From: Fusarium oxysporum f. sp. lycopersici 4287
Taxonomy: Eukaryota > Ascomycota > Sordariomycetes > Hypocreales > Nectriaceae
Assembly (NCBI RefSeq): GCF_000149955.1
Contig: NC_030987.1
Span: forward strand, 1,427,387 to 1,491,386
DNA: 64,000 nt
Direction of reading: 5' to 3'
In this document: piece by piece, positions 1 to 9,531 of the stretch
How positions within the stretch are numbered: position 1 is the stretch's first letter
Layout of the letters: each line of letters starts with the position of its first letter
The notes under the pieces: model-generated
The model's input: only the letters and a program-made list of their open reading frames with translations
Told to the model about the DNA's origin: nothing
Databases searched by the model: none
Position numbers and translations under genes: made by a program

Positions 1-580
1 CTTCGGTGCTGTCGTCACTGAGATGTCTTCGTCCTGCGGGCCCGAGCCAGTAGGTACCACCAAAAACAGGTTCCAAATTGGGTGTAAGGAACACATTCAA
101 GGGCCATCCGCCAACGTTGCTGACAGCTTGGACGTAATTCATGTAGATGGCGTCTAGGTCGGGGCGCTCCTCTCGATCGACGATAACTGGTATGAAAGAC
201 TCATTCAATACAGAGGCAGAGTCGGGGTTAGAGAAGGTCTCAATCGACATGAGTCGACAAACTTGTGGCCGTTAGCAACACAGTGTAAGATAGAATTCGC
301 TTCGAAACTAATCATCACGCAACTTACAGTGGCATGCCTTGTAGCCGATATGCAGGAAGATAAGCTTGTTCTCCTTGCGCGAACGCTCGACTGCCTCATC
401 GTCTAAGAGCTGCCATGAAACCAAGCTTTCAGCCTGGCCCCGGATGTATGGGCTCTGGCTAGCAGCCGCGCGGTTTCGCAAAGGTGCGAGGGGCTTGGGT
501 AAGCTCGAGCTTGACTCATCACCACTGACGGGCGTGGAGCGCATAGCTCTAGCAGACGCGGTGAGTTCTGAAGCTACCAT
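1..580 (-). CDS. DUF255/SPATA20 (YyaL-like) thioredoxin-fold protein, 3' part off window
   Basis: Read on the minus strand. Exon 1 is 580-328, the intron is 327-262 (66 nt, GTAAGT donor, CACAAG acceptor), and exon 2 runs from 261 off the left edge. The N-terminal extension of about 50 residues is rich in Ser and Ala. It is followed by a segment reading SLVSWQLLDDEAVERSRKEN and then IFLHIGYKACHFCRLMSIE, which matches the start of the DUF255/YyaL/SPATA20 family. The family's CHWC motif appears here as CHFC and is split by the intron (phase 1). Exon 2 continues with the family-typical stretch VIVDREERPDLDAIYMNYVQ and GGWPLNVFLTPNLEPVFGGT. Members have an N-terminal thioredoxin-like domain and a C-terminal glycosidase-like (six-hairpin) domain of about 700 residues in total; only about 170 residues are visible. 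The start is the first ATG in frame (580); an upstream in-frame GTG at 679 is not a plausible eukaryotic start. Biochemical role is not established for the family. Family call is firm, exact N-terminus less so. Confidence 0.9.
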
Positions 581-2264
581 GTTGCTGCCTTGGCCTGGTT
601 TGAGAGGTGTGTAGCTGATTACGACGCTGTTGCTGTTGCTGTCATCAAGCTGCGGGAAAAGTAACTCGGAACCAAGCACGCCTTTGGTGGGGAGGGTTGG
701 AGCTGTTTATAGCCAAAAGCTGTGTGGTTATTTTACCTCCACGATAGCGATAACGTATGGATATGATGATGTAAGAGCTGTAGCTTGAGGTCTTGTCGAA
801 GCTACCTTATAGCTTGATGCTGTAGCGATGGAAGATGGAAGATGTGAGCGAAAGAAAGGCATGTGAGTAAGACTTCCCGAAAGATGGGTTCATAGAAGTG
901 GTTAAGCACCCGCTAGTGAAAGATTAGATTGAATGGGGGAGGCTTTCCGACTTTTGGATGGATTCCCATAGAAGCCAAGTACTGAGAGGCAAAGACAGTT
1001 CGGCGGGGGTCTTCCATGCCCGGCAGCAGTCGCGGGGCATCCAATACCAGACGTTTAGCGCCTTTCCGCCTTGGGTAAGGTCGAGGGGGTTGGTCCTGAC
1101 GACATGCTCTTGATGTTAGCTTTCATGAGTCAAGCATCGACAATTCCATATTCTCTGAGTCGTGTAGGGTGTTTCGACCTGAAAATCAGGTGCCGTTTGG
1201 GTGTAATCAGATTGCCATCGTCTATTAGTGTATCCATATACAGTTACAGGGTAACAATGAGTGCAACGTTGGCAAGCTAAGTACGGCACTCAGTCAACGT
1301 GAACTGAGACCTTTCACATCAAAGCTTTGATAAGGGTACGAGTATTTAAGAAGTCAGATAAGTTCATGTCACTTAACAAGCTTACGGTGGCAACCGGAGT
1401 TTCCATTTCAACCACATATCTCTGGTTTCAGATAGATAGGTAGCTGTCCTATTTGTCGTCAGATGTTAGCCCAGATCGAGCTTGTCAGCTCAAGCTACCC
1501 TAAAGTAAACCGAAATTTCGTTCGTGTCTTTCTTGCCAACGGATATCATATCCCATCAGCCATTGGGACGAGCATAAATCAAGGGATAGAAAAGTCTGAC
1601 GGTAAGATTACTGATACTTTCAGTGCTTTAAAGCATATAATAGCCTTTTCGGCTCGGTGCTGCTTGTGTTACCCCAAACGCAGGTACACATCTGGAAAAC
1701 GAAGATGATGATGTTATGACGCTATGAAGATAATTAGAAGAACATATGAAAGAAGACCTAACCTGCTGGATTCACAGGCGGAATTGGCTAAGCGATAGTA
1801 GATTGTTTACAGAAGCAAAGTGTGACAACGATATGAGTACGAAGAAAGAAGAAGCAGATTTGAGCTGTGGCACTAGTCGACAGGATGAACGATGCAGAAG
1901 AGGTAAAGGATAAAATACAATGTATATGAATTTGGATACGAAGAATTCAGCCACAGGAACAGGATGTCCAGCAAGCAAATTCCTGCACGAAAAAAGTCAA
2001 GTCTTGTGTAATATTGCTTTTACTGCAGTGTATAACTGGCCTTGAACTCCGAGCTTGAGTTTCAAGTGGATTCGTGAATCAAATCTACCTTACTTGGGTG
2101 TTTCACACTCTCCACTGAATCACGCTAAAACGGCAGCTAACTTATCGATAAGCCGATCGCGGAATCCCTGCAGCAGCTCTCAATGAACTTAGAGCTTCGG
2201 CTTGTTGCCTACTTCTTTCAACCATCTTCATCTACTCATCTTCTTGAATAGCCAGCGCGGCATC
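581..2264. other. Intergenic region between divergent genes
   Basis: About 1.7 kb between the start of the DUF255 gene (minus) and ATG29 (plus). It should hold both promoters and 5' leaders. ORFs inside it (for example 1071-1280 and 1463-1708) are short, have no recognisable motifs and no splice-supported extension, so I do not call a gene here. Confidence 0.6.
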
Positions 2265-3765
2265 ATGGCCGAGCCAACATATACTATTTTCGTCCGGGTC
2301 CCTATGCCCCGTGGTGACTTCGTCGATCCGCCACCGGTACGAAGCTCTTAATCCAACCAGTCAATCATAGGCCATCATGCCCACGCCCTTGCGCGCATCG
2401 GAGCAATCATGGCAGAGCTAACCAGAAGCATGACAGGTAAACTGGGACTCCGTCAAAGATGAAGCATTATGGAAGATCCTCTCCGGAGCTGCTAAGAAGC
2501 AGATAGACTGTAAGTATTCACCACATTCGTGTATATTTATTGATACTGACTTAGACAAGGGGACGAAGTGTAGGTGTCGATCTTATCACAATTATCATAC
2601 AGGCAATACTCATCTGAGGTGCAGCGCCGATCGCTTCGAAGTTCCCGTCGATTTCCTCCTTCAACAAGTCGCATACCTTACCGAGCGACATGCTTCCCAA
2701 GTCCGCGCTCAAGTCCGAAAAGCTACCGCAGCCGTTCGTGGCTCAGTGCAATCGCCCGTTCCAGGCGGCGACTCCGCCGGACCCGGTCATCAACGAACAC
2801 ATTCAGCCTTATCCATCCGAAAAGACTCACCCATGCCGCGCGCCGAGGCAGGAAGTGGTACTGGCACTCCTCTCAATGCATCAATACGACCGATTGTATC
2901 GCGGAATCCATCGACGAATACTACAGTCCTGAGAGATATGACCGGAGGCTCAGCTTCCCCTCGACCTGGAACAGGGTTGGCTTCGCGGACCGGCGAGCGA
3001 CGTCGTCTTTCATCCTTGCCAATATCATCAGTCCCCGACAGATCACCCGATCGAGTAGCTCAACCGGAGCCAGCGCCAGATGAACGAAGCCCGTCACCAG
3101 GCCCAGCCGAGGACAGTTCACCAACATCGTCAGAGGACGAGTCTAGCCCCGCTCAATCTCGCATCATTCGTCGACCTCCTCGTTTTCAGCAGCCTGATGG
3201 AGGACAATACGAGGATGACGAGGATGACGAATCAGAGCCTGCGTTTCAACCTTATACATCTCCTTCCAACCAGACTTCGGCACAGGATCTCGGCTCAACG
3301 CTAAGGGGAGACGGGCGCAGCTCTGGCAAAAGGCATCACAGGCCTCACGGAAAGTCCGCTATTCATCAATCTCACACATCAGACTCGTCAGCCAGCTCTG
3401 CGGCCATGGTGCAAAAACCGGATAAGTCAGATAAAACGACGGAGCAGCGAACGCCCGGACCTCTCTCACCACGGCGAACTGCAGAACTGGCGGGACGTAG
3501 CCCGGGCAATCAAAGCAAGGGTTACTCCCGCGAAGGTAGCGACGGAACGCCTAGTATGGGTAGTAGTTATAGTGATCTTGACGGTAAGTTGCCTTGTTAT
3601 CCTCAACCCGCTTGGTGTAGTTTGCTCACCACAGTCTTAGACGCCTCAGTTACACAATCTGCATTAGAGGAGGCATTGGCCAGTCATATGAACAGGGGCG
3701 CAGGAAGCCGCTTCAGCATCAGCCAGGCTTTTCGTAGTCGTTACAACCCTGGCCCCAATCAGTGA
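2265..3765 (+). CDS. atg29: Autophagy-related protein 29 (Atg29)
   Basis: Five exons: 2265-2336, 2437-2509, 2560-2569, 2625-3583, 3635-3765, giving about 414 residues. The N-terminus reads YTIFVRVPMPRGDFVDPPP, then VNWDSVKDEALWKILSGAA, then WDEVADRFEVPVDFLLQQVA and YLTERHASQVRAQVRK, which is the Atg29 N-terminal domain. The rest is Ser/Pro/Asp-rich and predicted disordered, ending with a conserved-looking SVTQSALEEALASHM helix near the C-terminus. In yeast Atg29 works with Atg17 and Atg31 in the scaffold that starts autophagosome formation at the phagophore assembly site. Exon 3 is only 10 nt and encodes the middle of the WDEV motif; both flanking introns (50 and 55 nt) have GT-AG ends and only this path restores the conserved reading. 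The last intron (51 nt) is in frame and stop-free, so its retention would insert 17 residues. Family identity strong; the last exon boundary is moderately sure. Confidence 0.93.
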
Positions 3766-4374
3766 TTGGCTTGAGGGTTTGTTTTCGAATTTGTATTGCT
3801 TGAAAATGCTCTTTTGACATGGCGTTTGGGCATGGCAAATGCATTAACTAGGGCGTTTGGTGAGGCACCGGTTTTGAATGTTTAGGATACGGTCGTACAG
3901 ATATCCCATCTCTACTCTTTGCTACGATAGAAACATGGTTGAATATGGAGTATGGCTAGTGCTGTAGGACATTTTTGTGTCTCACAAAAGCTTCCAGGTT
4001 CGTGGTATAGCAGGTAGTTTCTATATGCCCGGGCTGGTGATGGGAGAGTTGCTGCTATCAAATGAGGCATGCGGAGTGTCGAATAAACACAAAGAAGACG
4101 CGAGAACGGAGAAACTCCTATTTTGATTTCTTATTTGCTCAAACACTTTGTAATTGTTTCATGCAGGATATCACAGTATTAGAGCAGCATCTCCGCCGGC
4201 TGCGTGCAGCTGCTATAACCCCCTCTCACTTCTCTGAGTATTTAATCGCAAGCACTTACTAAATGCAACTTCCCTCCTCCCAAACCCTTTCGATCTACCG
4301 AAGATATTAGAAAAGTCCCAACTTGACACTCACAGAACCTTGCACCTTTTAGAAGAACATTCCAATCTGACACT
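3766..4374 (+). other. Intergenic spacer with ATG29 3' end and next promoter
   Basis: About 0.6 kb between two plus-strand genes. It should hold the ATG29 3' UTR and the promoter and leader of the Arb2-domain gene. The only ORF (4062-4262) lacks any recognisable feature. Confidence 0.6.
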
Positions 4375-5785
4375 ATGTTTCTCAGAAGTTGGTCGGGCCT
4401 CCCCAAGGATGTCTCCTTTCCGAGAGATCTCGCCGGTCTTGGGTTCGCTATCCATGACTACTTCAAGATGCATCGCTGACATGGAGCAGTTATTTTGTGA
4501 ATGATGATGATGAGGTCCGATCTATCGAGGACCCGGAGTGTTACTACAAGTACTTCAGCAGCAAGAACTCACGCGTCAATGAGCGCCAGCGCTTCCACTT
4601 CAACAGTAAGCGGCTAATCTTGATGCTCTCGGGCTAGGTAGCCTTGCTAATAGAGGTACTACAGTGGCTCTGGAAGACATCATCCATGATCGCCTAGAGA
4701 AAGAAGGCCTCAAGAAATACCACCTTTTGCCCGAGAACAAACGGCAATCCCCCGTCTTCCTCACCCCTAACATTGCCAAAACTACCCGCATCGTCGTCGT
4801 CCTTGGCGAACCAACTAAAGACCTGGGATGGATTGCTGGCCGCATCGCCAATGGGCCTGGTGGCCTTGCGAAAGGAACCATGATCTCTGTTGTTCAGACA
4901 CTTGCTAAGCAGGCTGCTAGCTCCAATGACCCGGAACCTCCGTGCGTTATCCTGGCCAACATGGGCCAGCGGTTCTGGTGGCCTGAAGAACAGCGTGCTC
5001 TCACCATAGAAGCAGCAGCTGATGTTCCACTTCCCAGTTTGGTGCACTCTGGACGTCGTTTCATCAAGGAACTCAATGAGATTCCTGGAAGTGAGTCGCC
5101 TTTGGCGCACATGACGACTGTGCTCAACAAGGTTTCTGAAGTTAACAAGACTGCCAAGATCGACATCATTGCTATTGGGCAAAGCTGTGAGGTTGTCTTG
5201 CAGTTCTTTGAAAACGAGAAGCACTGGGCGCAATGGGATAACCGACTAGGCGGCATGCTCTTCATGGGCACTGTTTTCGCAACAGATTTGCTCGTCAATG
5301 CTGAATTCAAAGAGTTCCTAGCCAAGGTAAAACACACACCCTATAGTAGCTCTAGTTTCGCAAATCACTGACTATCACAGCGCACCTGCGGCTATCTCAT
5401 CTCAGAGGAGCCTCTGGACACTCCCCTAGCCATGCCCGGAGGAAACCCATCTCTCCTGATCGAGCCCCTTGGCTGCCCATGCTTCTCTAGCGGAGAAGAC
5501 CAGTTCATCGAAACCATCCTTATCCAGGCTCTCGAACCAGCACTTGCTTACCTGCAAGAAGTGGCTCTTACTCCTAACTTTGTCAACCCTGACATGGCTG
5601 TTGCAGAGCGTCGCCCAACCGATATCACGGACGAGAAATGGAGTGAAATGCCAGAGGAGGTCAAGCCAGAGGTCACCAGCGCTGATCCCGAGAACATAAA
5701 GGAAGGAATCAAGCAGATGAGACGCTGGAAGAAGTTTATGGAGACGGGTGAGGCACCTGACGCAGATTCTGATGATGAGGACTGA
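4375..5785 (+). CDS. Arb2-domain protein
   Basis: Four exons: 4375-4442, 4490-4605, 4665-5326, 5381-5785, about 416 residues. The protein opens MFLRSWSGLPKDVSFPRDLA then GYFVNDDDEVRSIEDPECYY and RQRFHFNMALEDIIHDRLEK, the typical start of Arb2-domain proteins. The alpha/beta-hydrolase-like core follows with RIVVVLGEPTKDLGWIAGRI, the FWWPEEQRAL segment, SLVHSGRRF, and DIIAIGQSCEVVLQFFE where hydrolases carry the nucleophile elbow. A second part in exon 4 contains PLGCPCFSSGED and LAYLQEVALTPNFVNP, with an acidic end. In fission yeast Arb2 is a subunit of the Argonaute siRNA chaperone complex with Arb1 and Ago1, and the same domain occurs in class II histone deacetylases. Whether this protein acts in RNA silencing is inference from the domain only. 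Introns are 47, 59 and 54 nt with GT-AG ends. It is convergent with the next gene (225 bp apart). Confidence 0.88.
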
Positions 5786-6010
5786 AATCATGACGGAGTT
5801 GCATGAAGGATCGACCTCGTCGGATCGTGCATGTGTGGGGAGAGTGCAAATGAACACCAGGAACGGAGTTTATGATGAAAAGGGGATATCTTGTTCATTA
5901 GAAGTAGACTAGAACCAATCTCAGTCTTGAGCAGTGGCTAAAAAAGATGTCGCAAGATCCTTTGCAGCTCCTGATATACCCACGTTATACAAGTTTTGTT
6001 TTAAATTATT

Positions 6011-7669
6011 TTACGCTTTGAACAGTGAGGCTATATTGGGCCCGGCTGGTGTTAGATCCTCAATCAGTTCTCTTGTCCTCCTCACACGCTCCCTGACCAC
6101 AGCTTCCTCTGCGGTCCAGCGGTCTTCAGCACTTGGTGGGGTGGCGCTCCAGAAGGAGAACACGCCCGACTGTGTAGAAGCCTTTGCTTGCTGGAGCTCT
6201 TCTTCCTTGGCAAGCTTGTTGACCATTTTACCCCAGTTGGCGAGGCCTGCGCTCAAGCACTCACGGCATGTCGCTTTCGCGGCATTATCAGCAGTTAGCA
6301 GATCCATGTTTCGTAGCTGCTCCTCTGCAACGTCGACACTGTCACGCGTCCATGAGAGGCCGTCGTCCTTGGATGACGTGGAGAAGAGAATCTCGCCGAT
6401 CCAAAGACTGAGGGAAGCCTCCTGACAGCGTTCGTGACGGCTGCGCCAGGGAGGCTGGGTACCATCTGGTGGTGGAGGTGGATAATCGGCCTGGGAGAAA
6501 GTTTTGGCGACTTTGTCGAGGACAGAGTGAGACTTTGTCTTTAATTGAACAGTGGGAGGAGGGTCGTTAGGTAAGTAGCGGCGAGCCTTGAGAAGGGAGA
6601 GGTAAATAGGGAGAGCCGCATCGACTTTCCCGCTACGGGCTTTGAAGTTGGCCATAGCAGTGACGGCATCGAGGACATTTTGTGAGGGCAAACCGGCCTT
6701 CTCATTTAGCACGAACGTCTTGGGGTTGTAAGGGGGTTGCGACATGTCGACTCCCTGGGTAGCCTCTGCGAGAGCCAGGTGGTATAGCGCCTCAGCGCCT
6801 TCGGACTGGTGCTTGAATTCCATGTAACTAGCGTATTCAAGTGTTGCCTCGAGCTTCTGTCGGGAAGTAAAGCCTTTGGTGCCCAGGATCTTCATGTAGA
6901 AATTATCGGCACTGGGGTAAGCAATTTCACAGTCCTCTTCACGAGGCGCATGAGGTTGTCCTGGAGGGATTGGCGTAGGTCTAGGGTTTGAGGGTCCAAT
7001 AACAAATTCGGGTGGTGAGATGATGTTGCGAGCAAGGTCGCGGACCCATCCATCGACATGTTCCGCGCCTTTTGCAGCCAGCATAATAGCCTCGAAGTAA
7101 CCTCTCCTCCATTCCTCGCTCTTGCCGGAGATGTCACAGGGGTTAAATTCCCCAGGGATCTCCGCTTCAGGATCGACTCTATCCGTGAGTTTCGTAACAC
7201 CCTGGCCGTCAACCTTGGGATCCTCCAACCTCAACACCAATCCTCGAGCCAGCTCGAACGACCAAGGCCAATTGACCTCGCCATTCTTCGGTGTCTTGCT
7301 GTTATTTGAGTCCCTTAGGAATTTCCGTGTCATCCAACCCCATTCGTGTGGTGTCGGATATTCCTGCTCCAACCTCTCCTCATTGACAAAGAACAAAATC
7401 ACGCCGAAACAGGCTAAGAGACCCCAAAATGAAGCAGTGTATCGTACCGCCAGCTTAGCTTCGTGCTTCAGCCATTGCCTTCTCTCGGTGGTAAAGTTTC
7501 TAACGCCGTTGGTTGTTACTGGAATCGCAAGGAAGGGGAGGTTTGGTCTTGAGTTGGTGGTGAGTTGGGTGCAATGTGTAAAGGTTCGAAGGCATGGTAA
7601 TCGGGTACGAAGTGTTGGTGTTCTAGGTGTTGAAACCTGAACATGACGGCCAACAAGCCGGTGACGCAT
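6011..7669 (-). CDS. Mitochondrial membrane TPR protein, Mgr3-like
   Basis: Single-exon gene of 552 residues. The first 60 or so residues are rich in Arg, Thr and Ser with almost no acids, consistent with a mitochondrial presequence. One membrane segment lies at about residues 79-95 (ASFWGLLACFGVILFFV). The remainder is alpha-helical with a region LEATLEYASYMEFKHQSEGA EALYHLALA that looks like a tetratricopeptide helix pair, and a long soluble C-terminal part with Trp-rich and charged helices. This layout (presequence, one TM, TPR) fits fungal proteins related to yeast Mgr3, an adaptor of the inner-membrane i-AAA protease Yme1; I make that link from architecture and general resemblance, not from a diagnostic motif. 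It shares a short divergent promoter with the tRNA dehydratase gene, whose yeast counterparts are also mitochondrial, so co-regulation is plausible. It could be another TPR protein of the inner membrane. Confidence 0.7.
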   Translation of the reverse strand: MRHRLVGRHVQVSTPRTPTLRTRLPCLRTFTHCTQLTTNSRPNLPFLAIPVTTNGVRNFTTERRQWLKHEAKLAVRYTASFWGLLACFGVILFFVNEERLEQEYPTPHEWGWMTRKFLRDSNNSKTPKNGEVNWPWSFELARGLVLRLEDPKVDGQGVTKLTDRVDPEAEIPGEFNPCDISGKSEEWRRGYFEAIMLAAKGAEHVDGWVRDLARNIISPPEFVIGPSNPRPTPIPPGQPHAPREEDCEIAYPSADNFYMKILGTKGFTSRQKLEATLEYASYMEFKHQSEGAEALYHLALAEATQGVDMSQPPYNPKTFVLNEKAGLPSQNVLDAVTAMANFKARSGKVDAALPIYLSLLKARRYLPNDPPPTVQLKTKSHSVLDKVAKTFSQADYPPPPPDGTQPPWRSRHERCQEASLSLWIGEILFSTSSKDDGLSWTRDSVDVAEEQLRNMDLLTADNAAKATCRECLSAGLANWGKMVNKLAKEEELQQAKASTQSGVFSFWSATPPSAEDRWTAEEAVVRERVRRTRELIEDLTPAGPNIASLFKA

Positions 7670-7956
7670 GGCGCCTGCGTATTTATGGATCGCGTATTTC
7701 GCCTATTCGATATAATCGTCGCTGTCTTGCTATAGTTTACAGATTGTCGTCAAGATGATCGTATCTCGAGTCTTTGGATGATGAGGAATGGGTGTAGGTG
7801 ATTGGAAAATTGAGCCAATTGGAGCGCCAAATTGCTGACTAAGACGTCATTCTCTACCAAGATCTTGAAAATCTGATTGAGCACATCGTGAAGACTAAAA
7901 TGTACCTGTTAGTGTGAGAGCAGTCGACGTTTTTTTATCACATTATCGTGTTTAAA
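7670..7956. promoter_or_regulatory. Short divergent promoter of TPR protein and tRNA dehydratase genes
   Basis: Only 287 bp separate the two start codons on opposite strands, so the two promoters must overlap or be shared. The stretch contains one CRE-like core (GACGTCA near 7842). Both products carry N-terminal membrane segments and are expected at mitochondria. Confidence 0.6.
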
Positions 7957-9531
7957 ATGTCTTCCTTCTTATCCTCAGACACATTCTCGAACCCAAGATT
8001 CCAACTTTTTGCGGCCGCTGTCTTTTCAGCAGCTACTACGGCTTCTTTGTTACTTGGGTATCAAGCATTGGAGCGCGAAGAGAGAGTACATGAACTGAAG
8101 AGCTCAATTCCTGCCGATGACCCTAACATTCAACCTGTACTGACCTCTAATTTACTTCATCAAACCGCCTTTACTGACTTATTACAGTTAAATAACTTTG
8201 GTGGCTCATCAGCGCCACCAGTTGATAAGGAGGATGCAAGGAATCAAGCTCTAGCCCGTCGGGCACAGGCTGGTGACTTCGATGAAGAGCTGATTCTCGA
8301 ACAATTGGCGAGGAACAGGGTATTCTTGACAGACGAGGGCCTTGACAAGCTACGGAACTCGTTCGTCATCGTGGTTGGCTGCGGAGGCGTTGGTTCTCAC
8401 TGCACAGCAGCCCTTGCGCGTTCTGGTGTTTCGAAAATCAGGCTGATAGATTTCGATCAAGTGACTCTGAGCTCCTTGAACCGACATGCGGTCGCTACAC
8501 TGGCTGATGTTGGTATTCCCAAGGTTCAATGCTTGGAAAAGCGCTTGATTGCCATTGCACCATGGGTGAAATTTGATCTGCGACAGGAGCAGTTTAATGA
8601 GGGTGTTGCGGAGCGCTTACTTCGACCCTGGAGCGAAGATGGACGTGCCCCTGACTTTGTTATCGATGCCATCGACAACATCGAGACCAAGGTCTCACTT
8701 CTCGAATATTGCTACAAGAACAACCTACCAGTCATCAGTGCCATGGGCGCAGGGTGCAAAAGCGACCCTACAAGAATCATTGTGGGAGACATTGGGGCTA
8801 GCAAGGATGACGGGCTCTCAAGGGCGACACGAAGGAAGCTGAAGCTGAAGGGTATCACAAGCGGCATCCCCGTTGTCTACTCTACGGAGACATCAGGTGC
8901 CGGTAAAGCTGAGCTACTGCCGCTACCTGAAGAGGAGTTCCAGAAAGGCTCTGTTGGCGATCTCGCTGCCATGCCCAACTTTCGCGTTCGAATTCTTCCC
9001 GTGCTCGGCACAATGCCCGCCATATTTGGTCTTACAGTGGCGAACCATGTTATCCTGAGCATTACAGGCTATCCCCTAGACTATGTACCTGCCAAGGGCC
9101 GCGAAAAGATGTACGAGGGCATGCTGGCAACATTGCAGAGCTATGAAGAGAAGTTGGCACGATTAGGTAATGAGGGCGATCAAATAGGTCTCAAAGTCCC
9201 CATCACTGTTGGCGATGTTGCTTTCCTTTCGGAAGAGCTCTATCACGGTCGAAGTGCCATTACTGGGATCCCCACGAAGCTGGTCCTTATCCGGTGGCAG
9301 AAGCCCAGCGGCTCCAGTATCACGACCTTGGGTGAGGGCAAGAGCATCCAGAAGTGTTCTACAGTGAAGCTTCACGATCTCGTGTTAATGACCAAGGATG
9401 AAGCCACTAGACATGAGAAGGAGATCTTCAAAGGTGGGAAATCTCTTGAAGATGTATATGATGCTGAGACACTTGCGCGGGTTGAGGAGAAGAGAAAGAC
9501 GGCTGAGAAGTACGAGGCGTTTCGTTCATGA
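7957..9531 (+). CDS. tRNA threonylcarbamoyladenosine dehydratase (TcdA/Tcd1-Tcd2 family)
   Basis: Intronless, 524 residues from the ATG at 7957. An in-frame GTG three codons upstream is not a credible start. Residues 14-35 form a hydrophobic segment, matching the membrane anchor of yeast Tcd1/Tcd2, which sit at the mitochondrial outer membrane. The E1/ThiF-like Rossmann domain starts near residue 110: LLEQL-type lead-in ILEQLARNRVFLTDEG, nucleotide-binding loop VIVVGCGGVGSHC (about 137-149), acidic strand end RLIDFDQV (162-169), then the SSLNRHAV motif and DIGIPKV-like DVGIPKV. VIDAIDNIETK matches the conserved AIDxxxxK segment. The enzyme uses ATP to dehydrate t6A at tRNA position 37 to cyclic t6A, supporting decoding of ANN codons. 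It lacks the paired cysteines of ubiquitin-activating adenylation enzymes, as expected. Family assignment is firm. Whether it equals Tcd1 or Tcd2 cannot be told here. Confidence 0.95.
   Translation: MSSFLSSDTFSNPRFQLFAAAVFSAATTASLLLGYQALEREERVHELKSSIPADDPNIQPVLTSNLLHQTAFTDLLQLNNFGGSSAPPVDKEDARNQALARRAQAGDFDEELILEQLARNRVFLTDEGLDKLRNSFVIVVGCGGVGSHCTAALARSGVSKIRLIDFDQVTLSSLNRHAVATLADVGIPKVQCLEKRLIAIAPWVKFDLRQEQFNEGVAERLLRPWSEDGRAPDFVIDAIDNIETKVSLLEYCYKNNLPVISAMGAGCKSDPTRIIVGDIGASKDDGLSRATRRKLKLKGITSGIPVVYSTETSGAGKAELLPLPEEEFQKGSVGDLAAMPNFRVRILPVLGTMPAIFGLTVANHVILSITGYPLDYVPAKGREKMYEGMLATLQSYEEKLARLGNEGDQIGLKVPITVGDVAFLSEELYHGRSAITGIPTKLVLIRWQKPSGSSITTLGEGKSIQKCSTVKLHDLVLMTKDEATRHEKEIFKGGKSLEDVYDAETLARVEEKRKTAEKYEAFRS

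Noticed and set aside
7948..7956. GTG as upstream start of the tRNA dehydratase
   Set aside because: The ATG at 7957 is three codons downstream and in a normal context; a non-AUG start is not needed.
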